Source of the DNA: Rhipicephalus microplus
Lineage: Eukaryota > Arthropoda > Arachnida > Ixodida > Ixodidae
Length of the DNA stretch: 64,000 nt
Reading direction: 5' to 3'
Assembly (NCBI RefSeq): GCF_043290135.1
Contig: NC_134710.1
Coordinates: forward strand, 8,510,821-8,574,820
In this document: piece after piece, positions 34,570-45,240 of the stretch
Position numbering within the stretch: position 1 is the stretch's first letter
Layout: each line of letters opens with the position of its first letter
Position numbers and translations under genes: made by a program
The notes under the pieces: model-generated
Told to the model about the DNA's origin: nothing
The model's database searches: none
Seen by the model: the letters and a program-made list of their open reading frames with translations, nothing else

Positions 34570-35287
34570 GCCATCTGCTTGGCTGAGCTACAGGCATCTC
34601 TTAATTGCTGCAGCAATTCTGCCCCAGGATCTGATCATGTAATCTATGGAATGTTGAAAAACCTACCTCTAGAAACTCAAAAAACCTTACTTGCCCTGTA
34701 CAATGCCATCTGGCTTTCCGGCATCATCCCTCCCTCTTGGAAAGAGGCCATTGTCATTCCCATATTGGAACAGGGCAAGGATACGTCCTCGGTTACTTGT
34801 TACAAGCCCATCGCATTAACCACTTGCCTTTGTAAACTCTTTGAAAAGATGATAAATCGCCGACTTATACAAACAGGCTACTTGACCTGTACCAGTGTGG
34901 TTTTCGAGAAGGTAGGTCCACCATTGACCACCTGGTATGTATTGAGACACAGATCCGAGATGCTCTCATCCACAAACAACTATTTCTCTCTGTGTTCCTA
35001 GATATTCAAAAGGCTTATGACATGACGCGGCGCTTTGGTATACTTCGAGACCTCTCAGATCTAGGTATATGGGGTAGAATGCTTAGTACAATTGAAAGTT
35101 ATCTCTCCAATCGGACATTTGTGTTTGAGTACGCGCAGTCTTGTCCCGAACATTTGTCCAGGAGGCAGGGGTGCCCCAGGGTGGTGTGCTAAGCTGTACT
35201 CTTTTTATTATCAAAACGAATTCGTTGCGGCTTTCCATTCCTAGCAATATGTTTTACTGCTCTATGTAGATGATGTCTAGTTCGACT
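34570..35287 (+). pseudogene. LINE ORF2, reverse transcriptase, 5' portion
   Basis: Blocks appear in order: 'SAPGSDHVIYGMLKNLP', 'PPSWKEAIVIPILEQGKD', 'CYKPIALTTCLCKLFEKMIN', then after a frameshift 'CGFREGRSTIDHL', 'FLDIQKAYDMT', a 'GVPQGGVLS' block (about 35170) and 'LLYVDDV' (about 35260) with the catalytic DD. A TAG follows the DDV codons. Immediately afterwards the frame is cut by the piggyBac-like insertion at TTAA (35288-35291) and resumes at 37293. These are standard RT motifs of non-LTR elements. Confidence 0.85.
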
Positions 35288-35779
35288 TTAACTCTTTTGC
35301 TACCACGGGAAAAGGGGCCGTTTTTACTAGGCATAAAAAACAACCTTTTGTGGTTAGATAATAATGCCTTATTTACAATATTTGGTGCCAAACTGTAGCT
35401 AAAAGAATGGTCTGACCAATAACATAAATGTAGCAAATATATTATACACATTAAGTAAAAATGTTTAGAATGAAATGTTTCTGCAGTGATTATACAGCTA
35501 GCACTTTAACAATGAGAACAACTTAAAAAAGAATGAGGTTAAAAATAATTCAATATATACAATTAGTAGCTTCTTATGTTGCAAAAAGGGTGTACAAGTT
35601 TCAAGAATTATTGCCGAAAACTGTTCTTTCCACAAAAACGAAAGTTAGGGGGGGTGCTGCCGTAGATGGGTTATCCTGTGCAGCTTGTCATCGCAGACGG
35701 GGTTTGTCTGCTCCTGGGTCTGTGACAATTAGAAAGACAAGGAATGAACAAAAACAGCTTCTGCACATAATATTCAAAG

Positions 35780-37070
35780 AAATCAGGCTTGAAAATGATT
35801 CTGACGTATTCCAGTAGAGATGAAGGCGAGGTAACTCAATCATTTTGAAGTAAATGAGGATTACAATGTACTTCATTGGGAGTGAAGTTCCTCCACGAAC
35901 TGCTCCTTTCCGCGTATGTCTGCGTCTCTAAAGCATGTATCCACGCGTATTTGTTGGTGTAGTCGCAGATCATGCTGGTCAGCTGTGCAGTAAAGGACAG
36001 CTCCATGAAATCAACGGCACAGAAGCGCCATAAGTTACTCTGGAGTGTGCCTCCGACTTCGACCCCCTGATTTCGTCTCGAAAGGCACTGCACACGCTTG
36101 ACAGATGCCGGCCTGGAATCATGTTTGTGGAACGTTAAGACCCTTAAAATGAGTAAAATTGCTGTGAGTGCACACTCCGTCGCTCGTAACTACTAAGTAG
36201 ACAACTAAATGTGCACCTCGCAAAAGAGCAGCGCTTCGAGATAGGTAATAGTGCACTTTATGTTGTAAAAGACTATGTCTACTGAGGGCAGGTAATAACC
36301 GCAGAGCCGAACCACGAGATTGAAGTAACTAGAAGAATAAGAATGGGTGGAGCACATTTGGCAAGCACTCTCAAATTATGACAGATAGATTGCCACTATC
36401 CCTCAAGAGGAAGGTATATAACAGCTGTATCTTGCCGGTACTTAGCTACAGAGCAGAAACCTGGAGACTTACACAGAGTGTTCAGCTTAAATTAAGAACG
36501 ACACAGCGAGCAATGGAAAGAAAAATGGTAGGTGTAACCTTAAGAGACAAAAAAAGAGCGGAGTGGATTAGGGAACAAACGGGGGTTAAGGATATCATAG
36601 CTGAAATCAAGAAGAAGAAATGGACATGGGCCGGGCATGTAGCGCGTAGACAGGATAAGCGCTAGTCGTTAAGGGTAATTAACTGGATTCCCAGAGTAGG
36701 CAAGCGGGTTAGGGGGAGACATAACGTTAGGTGGGCAGATGAGATTAAGAAGTTTGTGGGTATAAATTGGCAGCAGCAAGCACAGGACCGGGTTGACTTG
36801 GCGGAACATGGGAGAGGCCTTTGTCCTGCAGTGGATGTAGTCAGGCTGATTATGATGATGAAATGTGCACCACACATGCAGCCGGTACTCACTCCCTGAA
36901 TTTTGCGGCTTGATTTTACACATCCTGGTCATCAGGGCTGTAATTTGATGTGTAACATCTTTTCCAGACTCACTTCTGCTGATTCCATCCTCAAAATCTG
37001 ATGTTGATGCGCTCAATTCGCAAGAAACGCGTCCTTTTTTAGGGCCATCCGCACGAAAAAGCGACGCCAT
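35780..37070 (-). pseudogene. piggyBac-like transposase, N-terminal part only
   Basis: The likely start is the ATG at 37070 on the minus strand ('MASLFRADGPKKG'), with an acidic N-terminal stretch ('SDFEDGISRSESGKD') as in piggyBac proteins. Coding is interrupted by the RTE insertion. It resumes at about 36060-35810 with 'DFMELSFTAQLTSMICDYTN', 'RSSSWRNFTPNEV' and, in a neighbouring frame, 'YIVILIYFKMIELPRLHLYW'. These fit the family pattern of 'W..xT..E...Flgl.i.MGi...P.l..YW' preceding the DDD catalytic core. The core itself is not seen before the left terminus, so this is a deleted, non-autonomous copy. Confidence 0.7.
36218..36860 (+). mobile_element. 5'-truncated RTE-type LINE inside the piggyBac-like element
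   Basis: A perfect 11-bp duplication, aaatgtgcacc, flanks it at 36207-36217 and 36861-36871. The frame at 36378-36665 reads 'SLKRKVYNSCILPVLSYRAE', 'QRAMERKMVGVTLRDKKR' and 'KWTWAGHVARRQDKR', the C-terminal part of RTE reverse transcriptase. The 3' end carries 'GLCPAVDVVRLIMMM'-type sequence ending in a TGATGATGA tail. Only the last 643 bp were inserted, as is usual for incomplete LINE reverse transcription. It is the youngest layer of a three-level nest. Confidence 0.92.
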
Positions 37071-37292
37071 GGTCGGCGTGCACACGCAGCTACCTGAAAC
37101 TGCTTGAGGCGAGGGAAAAACTATCCAAAGCAAAAAACAACCAAAACATCACAGATATCAATTTGCATTTTCCACTTTCTTACATAGATGGCGTTAGGTG
37201 CCCGCGAATTCCGCGAGCATGCGAGGATTTTAACTTGAAAATGCATCGTTCAAATTGAATGATTAGAATAAGTGCAGTTGCGAAAGAGTTAA

Positions 37293-37800
37293 GTCTTGTA
37301 ACCTGGCAATGTGTGAACGCCAGGTCCAATTAGGTTTGAACAAGATATCGAAATGGGCGTATGAAAGTGAGTTTAAACTGAACTCACAAAAAAGCACTTG
37401 CGCCCTATTTTCCAGAAAGAGGGGCCTTCATCCTGACCCTGACATCAACCTGCATGGTCAGCGTCTGCCTGTAAAGACTGAGCATAAGTTTCTGAACATT
37501 AGACTCAGAACTGACCTTCATACCACACATTAAGCATATAAAAATTAAGAGTCTAAAAACCATGAATATTCTGAAAGTGTTATGTCGAACTACATGGGGT
37601 AGCGACAAGAAGTGCTTGCTGAACCTTTACAAAAGCCTCATTCGCGCTCGCTTAGACTATGGGGCCGTCGTTTACCAATCTGCAACACCAAGTGCTTTAA
37701 AGATGCTGGATCCTGTGCACCATTTGGGCATCTGCCGTTCTACCGGTGCTTTTCGTACTAGCCCCTTGGAGAGCCTGTGTGTGAATTCGAATGAATAGTC
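37293..37800 (+). pseudogene. LINE ORF2, reverse transcriptase 3' portion (thumb)
   Basis: It resumes right after TTAA with 'SCNLAMCERQVQLGLNKISK' and 'FKLNSQKSTCALFSRK', then 'LPVKTEHKFLNIRL' (the 'FLGI' type block). After a frameshift come 'CLLNLYKSLIRARLDYGAVV' and 'LGICRSTGAFRTSP'. These match the RT palm end and thumb of RNase H-bearing LINEs. Confidence 0.85.
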
Positions 37801-37822
37801 GCTCCACCTACAGAGATGTTAC

Positions 37823-38560
37823 GTGTCTTTTGTGTACTTTCTGAAGGTGAAGGCAGACAAGCGAAACCCCTCTCGTGTCACGATTGGTGATTTGTCTAAT
37901 TCTAGCTTGTTCCAGAACCGTGCTTCGTTGAGGCAACCCTACTGGCTCCGTGTGAGGGGCCTCGCCGAAGAAACAGGCGTGCCACTTCTCGAACACAGTT
38001 TGATGGCTCCTGCTCCATATCTGCCGCCATGGCAGTGGCAGCTCATTCATTGTGATGTCTCTTTCGTGGAAGTCACAAAGCACGTTCCATTTGCAGACAT
38101 TCATACATACTTCCTCGAACTACAACATAAATACACAGGCCCTGAGTTCTTCACCGATGCCTCAAAACCCAACACTTCTGTGACATATGCAGCAGAAGGC
38201 CGATCCTTTATAGAGGCCGGCATTCTCCATCATGATGCAAGTATTTTCACAGGAGAAGCTTATGCGATTCTGGCAGTCGTAAAACACATCAAACAGATAA
38301 AACTAAAAAAGGCAGTAATATACATAGATTCCCTAAGTGTGGTAAAAGCCCTAAAAACCACAAAAACTTCGTCATAGTGTCGCTGTACTCACTTTTATGC
38401 ACTCCATACACATTAAAACAGCATGTCGTTGTCTGCTGGGTGCCAGGTCACCGTGAGATACAAGGAAAGGTTTTGGCAGACAAGCTGGCTGCATCCGCCA
38501 ACGACACCACTTTCTATGCATCAATACCAATCCCTGCACTTGACTTGAAACCTTTTGTAA
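37823..38560 (+). pseudogene. LINE ORF2, RNase H domain
   Basis: A 184-codon frame (37823-38377) then another after a stop (38377-38565). RNase H catalytic positions can be read in order: 'FFTDASK' (first Asp), 'FTGEAYAILAVV' (Glu), 'AVIYIDSLSVVKAL' (second Asp), and 'VVCWVPGHREIQGKVLADKL' with His and the last Asp. RNase H removes RNA from the cDNA hybrid. Its presence places the element in the I-like/Jockey-superfamily group rather than RTE. A single TAG separates the second and third catalytic parts. Confidence 0.85.
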
Positions 38561-38981
38561 AATGAAAGCTCAGGGGCTATTGGCAGAGTACGTGGGATAG
38601 ACAAAAAGACAATAAACTTCATGCTATTAAGCCGCAACTTGGTAATTGGCCGCCATTATCAGAACCCCGACACACAGAAGTAACACTTACAAAGCTAAGA
38701 ACAGGACACACACACACTCTACACATTCATATCTTTTGTCTGCTGGCGATCCACCATTGTGTGAAAGATCTGGAGAACCACTTACGGTTCTCCACATCCT
38801 CGTCCAGTGCAATGAGTTAGACGCTCTAAGAAAAAAGCACTTTTTACAACCCTATCGACAGCAGCTCCCACTACACCCTGGGATGCTCATCGGTAGAGAT
38901 TCGCTTTTTAAACTTCAATCACTTTTCAAGTTTTTAAAAGATGCCCATAGTCTTCACCCCATATTTCGAGGTGATCAGTAG
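38561..38981 (+). pseudogene. LINE ORF2 C-terminal region
   Basis: Frames read 'RGYWQSTWD', 'TEVTLTKLRTGHTH' and 'PPLCERSGEPLTVLHILVQC', a Cys/His-containing tail common downstream of RNase H in these LINEs. A stop at 38979-38981 ends it. The 3' UTR continues to the (ATC)n tail at 39263-39288. Confidence 0.75.
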
Positions 38982-39300
38982 CTCAACCTCTGTACAGAGG
39001 TTGCAGCTGCGACGGCCCTCTTCACCAGCATTGTCATTTATTCCACCTCCATGCGTTTCACGTCACTGCCATGATTTTAATAATTTTTAGTCTTAACCCG
39101 CCTTAGGGCGTGGAATTTTAGGCCCCTTTACAGCCGCGCAACACTATCATTGTTCATATTCTGTTCATATTACTTGAATAATGCACCATTGCTTTTCTCT
39201 CATTATTGTTTATGGAGCTTTTTGGCCATCACATGGCCCTTTGGGCCAATAAACACCATATATCATCATCATCATCATCATCATCATAATCAAAATTTGA

Positions 39301-39820
39301 AACGCTACGTGTTGGGAAATGGGTCAAAGTTCAAGATGAATGCTGGTCTCCCTTCTTTTTGCGGGCGTGTGCCCAGAGAATGAGGGCATGACGTACACGT
39401 ACGAATTGCCCTACGTACACGGCAGTGCTGTGACGGTCCTCTACGTAGACGACTGGGGCTCTGATGTTGCCAACAGTAGCTTGTGACCTGGCGAAAATGA
39501 CTTAACACAACATGTGTAGCTTATGTAATTTGTTGCTTGAATAGATTAATAAAACTTGAGATAATGAGACACAATAAGGGAATGTGTGCATTTTTTCAAT
39601 TTTCCTCCCCGTGAATTGCAATGAGATGCGGGGCTTATGTGCCTGCGTTTCGCATGTATTCATGTCCCCGCAGATAGCGCATCGAGCTGACGCTTGTCCT
39701 GGAAAAGAAATTAATGGTTCTATGTGTTTGAGCACTCATTATGCTCATCTACTCTACCACGTCTAAGCCAGCATTTCCAAATCATCCTGTAGAAACAAGC
39801 ATTAGGCCACAAAAAAAAAT
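39301..39820. other. No gene recognised
   Basis: Flanking DNA beyond the LINE tail. Minus frames at 39305-39508 and 39502-39735 show no domain. Confidence 0.4.
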
Positions 39821-40440
39821 ATATATTGTCGTCTGCTGCTTGTGCGTCGCGAGGACATGGCTCTCGAAAATCACTACTTCGTGACGTGTTCACAGCTCAT
39901 CGATCACTTAAGGTATATTACGCTTTCGTTAGGAGCTGTAAGCAGATGCATGATCAGATTACTACGAGCGGGTGCGCGGTGTACGAGCCTGGCGCGTCAT
40001 CGGAGTCGTCTTTAGGCCAAACTCCGCTGACGGCGAGACTGCGGGCAAGAACGACGCACTAGCGGACTCGTGGTGACGTGCTTCTTCACAAGCAACCAAG
40101 CATATCACTCGTTTGCTCTTCGGAACAGCGGACAGGCATTTTACGCATTGGTAGCGGACCCCACAATCAAACTCGTCATTCCTTCTCCCCCCCCCCCCCC
40201 CCCCCGCCCTTTTCCTCCACTGCCAAGGATTGCTCTGAACAGCGGCTAGCAGTTCTGTGCGTCGTCGCTCGAAAATGCGGTACGAAGCGCAGAGCGCGCC
40301 GATTTTTTGTCATTGTAGCTACACATTTCGTGCATCGTCACCGAACGCCACCACCACGTGCATCACGCGCCGGCTGCACTGTCCATGCGGCCGCACAATC
40401 TGCAGTCATATGGAGTGCTATCAATAAGTATTTGTGATGC
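39821..40440. other. GC-rich segment with poly-C tract, no gene recognised
   Basis: This CpG-richer stretch contains a poly-C run (about 40187-40205). Two plus frames (39826-40062 and 40078-40437) are open but lack a recognised domain. It may be a piece of an unclassified dispersed repeat, or a small CpG island inside the receptor intron. Confidence 0.35.
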
Positions 40441-41662
40441 TATTTAGACGAGCTTGGAGCCAGGCTTGGTATCGGCACGAGCGTCTATGAATGTTTTGAG
40501 ACAACGAAAGCCTCGTAGATTAGCGTTTCCGCGACTGGTCGTATGATGATGCGTTTCATGGCTAGAGTGGCAAAAGAGCATGTATGAAGCAGGGGCAAGA
40601 GTATTTATATGCTTGTCTTGCATCATTAAATAAACTGTTAAAAAATTCCTGTGCAACCATCAATCTCCTGCCCATAACTTTGTTATTTAGAAAGAAGGCA
40701 TAGGCTGTGATGGTGTGAGCCATTTTCTTATGCAATAAACCCCTCTCTATATAGAAAATGTTCAGTGGTTATTTGTAATCAAGTACTTAATTACATTAGT
40801 GAATGGCACACTGGGCAGCGACCACATGCCTGAGAAGTCGAATATCACCAGACAAACCTGAGATCACAATTTTTATATGTTTTAGAGACGTAAAGAGAAG
40901 TTGAAACTTTATACACAGTTTTCTCAAAACAGTTTTTTTTTTGCATTATGCTCAGCTCTTTCACGAGGTTCAACGAAGAAATAATTCCTCTCTTATTAAA
41001 TATTTGTGGTATCACCTCGAAATTTATATGGAAGCACTGTGAGGCCATTCTTAGTGTCCGTGCCAATTTTCGTCAATATCCAACCAAAAACAAAGTTTGT
41101 AGAAATAAGTCTGTCGAAAACTTTGACAGGCTTTTTCTCACAAGTGTGTTTTGGGCGTTCGGCATTGCTCGTGTAAAGTGTAGCATGAGAATGACTGGAT
41201 AGATTTTAATGTAGTTATTTTTTTCCTGAATCCCAAAACATTTCTTGAGGGTCTGACAATCTTTGAATTCTTGTTTATGGCCCAGTTTTTTTTTCTAAAA
41301 GATGATTTGTACATGACACTGTTTCTGACAATGTGTGTAGGCAGCAATGATGATCTCTATAAAAAAAAAAGAGAAGTGATAAAAAAATTTTGAGATTGTC
41401 ATACATAATAGTCTTCTTTTGCTTTTGTGTTGAGATCGACATCATTTGCAGCTTCCTGGCATAATTTGTTACAGCGCTAGGCTTTCCATGAGCAGACCAT
41501 ATAAGTCGAACCATGTAGCATAATATGACTTCAGGACTACTCAAGGTGTTATGATGAAACTGCATGTTTTCCTATTCAAGACACTTATGAGTATGCATGC
41601 CAAAGTTCATTGCTGTAGGTAAACAAACAAGCTTTTTTTCAACGCCACTTCCCCCCCTTAAT
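40441..41662. other. No gene recognised
   Basis: AT-rich intron sequence. Only short frames without domains. Confidence 0.45.
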
Positions 41663-42690
41663 ATGCCAGCAAAAGCAGGTACGTGTTTTGTGCCCGGCTG
41701 CAAAAGTGGGTACAAGTCATTTCCAGAAAGGGTGTCGTCGTTTTGAGCTTCCAAGGACAAACTTTGACGGGAGATTTAGGCCCGTAATAAACGGGGTGAC
41801 AGGGAACTAACCAATGACTGCGTCATTTGTGAACCGCACTTCAAGGTGACTTTTATAGAGAGAACTTATCGTCATGTCATAAATGGTGAGGCAGTTGAAA
41901 TTCCACGCGATCGGCTGCTGTTAACAGAGGACGCCATTTCTACAATCTCCCTGGATGCGCTAAAATACTTCTCGAAAAAAAAAAAACGCAAACTAAATGG
42001 AAGGAAAGAAACCTGTGTGAACAAGGTGAGCCCTCGATAAAAAAAAAAAGACTGTAAAGCAGCAGCAGTCTGAGAAAGTAAACAACAGCTTTGAGCAGAA
42101 TTGGAATTTACCATAGCCGTTAACACTGACACGACAGAGGTGAAGCCGCAAAGTGGAGGCAGTGTGGAATATGTGTGCCGCAACATCAGGCTTTCAAACA
42201 CAAGCTGGAACAAACTATCGTTTCCCACTGAACAAGGGACTGCCACTTTCGGCCTTCACAAACTCGAAGGTGCCGAGTTGGATCACCTACTGCTGCCGAA
42301 ATTGGTGAAGTTTGAACAGGCAGGTGAGGAAACTGGAACATTAAGTTGCTTCATTTTTCTAAAAACCAAACCGCTACGAAAATGCGATGTTGCCTCACCA
42401 GATGAGGCATAGTTGGCACTGAACAGTGCACATTGTCTGATTTTATCTGCTGGCTGCGGTATAAAACCGAACACAGTTGGAAAGTACGAGTCTTTTGCTG
42501 GCTCGTACTTCTCTTCTAAGTGCAGCCTCACTTTTGTAAGCAAGGGTCCTTGCACACACAGCAAGTATCCACGAAAGCTCTTGCAAAAGCAGCAGTCACG
42601 AAGGAAGCGTGGCGTTTTAGTTAAACGCTTTATAAGGCATGCAAATACTCGCCGCCGTCTAATAGCTCCTGTTAGTTTTTTTTTTTCACT
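41663..42690 (+). pseudogene. P-element-like (THAP-domain) transposase N-terminal fragment
   Basis: The frame from ATG 41663 reads 'GTCFVPGCKSGYKSFPERV', the start of a THAP zinc finger (C-x4-C), and stops at 41744. In the same overall frame but after internal disruption, 'NDCVICEPHF' supplies the Cys and His ligands near 41815, followed by 'EIPRDRLLL'. Downstream, 42101-42412 reads 'LSNTSWNKLSFPTEQ' and 'LDHLLLPKLVKFEQ'. Frame 42413-42697 reads 'CSLTFVSKGPCTHSKYPRKL', resembling the region after the THAP domain in tick P-element-like proteins. No catalytic or C-terminal part is seen. THAP fingers bind transposon ends. Confidence 0.7.
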
Positions 42691-42929
42691 GTGTTGAACT
42701 TTTTCTCGCCAAGCTCAACTTATGCATGATCATGTAGAAAAAAAATATACTTTTCTTGCAGAACTAGCTGGATGCGTCGTACAAGCATTTTTATTACACT
42801 GCCAGAAATGCTTTTTGGATATACTTGGTGGTAATAGAATGAACGAAATGTAGCGTTGTGACATGCACAATATATAAACGGTGAGGGAATGTAGCCCAAT
42901 TTGAAACATTCAAGTTAATAATAACTGTT

Positions 42930-43740
42930 ACGGTTTAACATCCCGAAACCACCCTATGATTTTGAGATACGCCATAGTGGAGGGCTCCTAGAATTTTAAC
43001 CACCCAGGGTTCATCAACGCACGCATAGGTCTCAGCACAGGGGTCTCAAGTATATATTTGCCCCCATCGAAAATGCAGCCACCGCAGCCAGGCTTCGATC
43101 CTGCGACGTGTGGGTCAGCAGACGAGTGCCTTAAAGGTGCCCTGAAATGCTTTTTCAAGTAACCACAGAATGAATTCACTGCAATAGCTTATTGTCTCAC
43201 AAATTTAACGCTGCAAAAATTTTAATAATCCGTGCAGTGCTAGTGGAGTTACAAAGGCTTGTCACATGCTGAAATTGCATTCTCTTTTCTGTCGTCCCGA
43301 CGAAAGTGCTGGAAGCTAAGTAGGGAGGGATGGCAAAGCCACAAAAAAACGTCACACGCGCCTCGTGGCCTTGAGCACTTTTTTCTTTTTTTTCTTTGAA
43401 TGCTCCGCTTTTTCGGTGTTATCGCGCGCGCACGCGAGGGCAAGTTGCGGCCTCTTGCGGCGATCTCTGTAACAAGCGAGCGCGCCATGTTCAAATAAGC
43501 CAGTGGCTGATAGATGGGTAATTCACGTGTGATTTCTGGGCATATTCCGCCATTTGTCGAGAAAATAGAAAGCAATTTTTGCTGACTTTGATACTTTATT
43601 GTGAATTCCAGGCCGCGTGCTTTGCTATAATATTTGGCTCGCGTCTTGTTGGGAGCCTCTACTACCGATCGGCAGCGTTTACTGACCATGCTTAAAAAGT
43701 GTTGCGGGGCCCCTTTAACCAAAAGACCACCGTGGCAGGT
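42930..43740 (-). mobile_element. tRNA-derived tick SINE split by a TTAA element
   Basis: The SINE body is at 42930-43134, with its tail at 42930. Its tRNA-like head is displaced to 43715-43740. Excising 43135-43714 plus one TTAA gives 'gagtgccttaaccaaaagac', which matches the head of intact copies (consensus gtaccttagccactagac). This proves the SINE came first. Confidence 0.88.
43135..43714. mobile_element. TTAA-flanked MITE, 580 bp, inside the SINE
   Basis: TTAA duplicates lie at 43131-43134 and 43715-43718. Termini are inverted repeats: AGGTGCCCTGAAATGCTTTT and, reverse complemented, AGGGGCCCCGCAACACTTTT. The TTAA target suggests piggyBac-type (or Kolobok-type) mobilisation. A 213-codon minus frame runs through it and across its border, so that frame is not a gene. 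Confidence 0.88.
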
Positions 43741-44685
43741 GAACGAGGCAACAGCAACAGCAAAAAACGCACATTTTTTTATGTAGGACGGGCGCCCAAC
43801 TTGAAATTTGCATAAGAAACACTGGCTTCTGTCACCCGCCCTTAATCGCACCCACCTTGCGCATATCTTGCGCGAAGACTGGCAACTCAATAAAGCTGCT
43901 CACTTGTATAATATATGAGAAATTAACGAATGCACGCGGCTCAACCAGCAAAATATAGTTGTCGTCAGCCGCGCTCGAACAACCTCGCTGAACGTGCTCT
44001 CGATGTGCGCAGCGCCGCCTAAACCCGCCACCATGTTTTATCGCCCGTATGTGCACCTATTGGCCCCTGCCCGTCACACTGCCCCTTCTAACCACTGTAG
44101 TGGTGCGTTGGCTCTGCCTAGCTATGTCACCAGGTGCTACTATGCCAGTCGAAGCTCACTACTGGCCTCTATGATCATGTGACAACTGGTACAGCAGGTG
44201 CAGAAACTGCCTCCAAGCACCACGTGTCGGGGTGCCTCCCGCTCGTTTACTACAAGAGGCGGCTGCTACAGGGGAAATAGTAGTGGCTGTGAGGGGGACT
44301 CTGAAATGAACATATGAGCCGCGCTGACATTGAGCTCCAGCTCTGATAACCTCATCCAAATGTTGGGTATCTTCACGGTGTGAATGCGGCTCATTTGCGC
44401 TGTGTTGTTGCTGCTGCAGCAGTCTAGGTGACACATGTACGTTTTAATTTGTCAATCGATGCTAGAATGACCGACGCAGTTCAGCTATTTAAGAGGTTCT
44501 TGTGTACGGTATGCCTAAGTGTGGAATAAAAATACATACATAGTCACGAACTGTTACTGAAGTCCATGCATATAATGAATGTGCCAGGGAGGTTATTTAT
44601 GCAAACAATAAAGGCAATCTCGGCGACACTTTCATGTGGAATATGCTTGTGATAATGCTTGAAATACATGCTATGGATGATGCGG
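43741..44685. other. No gene recognised
   Basis: Moderately GC-rich. Minus frames at 43832-44056 and 44159-44434 show no domain. Confidence 0.4.
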
Positions 44686-45240
44686 TTACATACCTTTCAT
44701 ATCCACGGCTCCCTTCATATGCTCAATTTGAGACAGTGAAATGCGTACAGCTTGTAAAAGACTCTCCGCATGTTTTCTGGGTGCTGTTTTTCTGTGAATT
44801 CCGACAGATGTGAAAATGAATAAAGAGCACCGCAACCAGAACAGCCCTGCTCGATATGCTTCTGTCAGATGTGTCATCGCAGCCACTTACAATCAGGATC
44901 GTAGTTGAGGACATACTTTTCTTTGCTGCTGCATTAATGAACACATGCTTCATGACTGAGTGACACATGACACCTTTAGTGCATGCAAGTATAATGAAAT
45001 CTGATGCATCTAGGACTTCTGCAACAATGAAAACCGTGAAAAATTTCCACATATGATGATACTATCCACAACGATAACGCGCTTTGAGGTAAACATGCTA
45101 TGCCTCCGTACAAGGCTGATTCTATAAAATGTGGTGTGGCACATTTCAGTGACAAGTGCTTCACAGAGCTGATTATGCTGAGCAAGTTGCTCTGAGACAT
45201 AACCGATGAACCAACGCCGAAGACAAGTTCTCGATAGCAT
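44686..45240 (-). pseudogene. Degraded coding-like region, unidentified
   Basis: Overlapping minus frames together read 'MLSRTCLRRWFIGYVSEQLA', 'ALVTEMCHTTFYRISLVRR' and 'KRVIVVDSIIICGNFSRF'; after stops they continue with 'LTEAYRAGLFWLRCSLF'. The amino-acid composition and continuity across stops look like a decayed protein-coding sequence, probably transposon-derived given the surroundings. I do not recognise the family. It could also be chance in a moderately GC-rich segment. Confidence 0.3.

Larger units (their letters stand above)
35288..37292. mobile_element. piggyBac-like DNA element flanked by TTAA, inside the LINE
   Basis: TTAA occurs at 35288-35291 and 37289-37292. Next to it the termini are inverted repeats: left CTCTTTTGCTACCAC, right (reverse complement) CTCTTTCGCAACTGCAC. 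Removing the insert and one TTAA restores the LINE frame: codons ending 'FDF' before join 'KSCNLAMCERQ' after. The minus strand carries piggyBac-type transposase fragments. TTAA target use and the transposase match agree. It contains an RTE insertion at 36218-36860. Confidence 0.9.
31582..39292 (+). mobile_element. RNase H-bearing non-LTR retrotransposon (I/Jockey-like), near full length, interrupted
   Basis: The order on the plus strand is a 5' UTR with a C/T-rich tract (31582-32213), ORF1 with CCHC knuckles (32214-33209), and ORF2 with APE endonuclease (33289-33997), a linker, reverse transcriptase (34570-35287 then 37293-37800), RNase H (about 38137-38560) and a C-terminal part to 38981. 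A 3' UTR and an (ATC)n tail (39263-39288) follow. Without the 2.0 kb inserted element it is about 5.7 kb, a full-length size for this group. Flanking 'aaatttg' (31575-31581, 39293-39299) is a weak target-duplication candidate. Stops and frameshifts show it is inactive. Confidence 0.85.

Noticed and set aside
43249..43890. 213-codon minus-strand ORF
   Set aside because: It runs through the TTAA MITE, across its border and the SINE head. No domain is present, so it is a chance frame.
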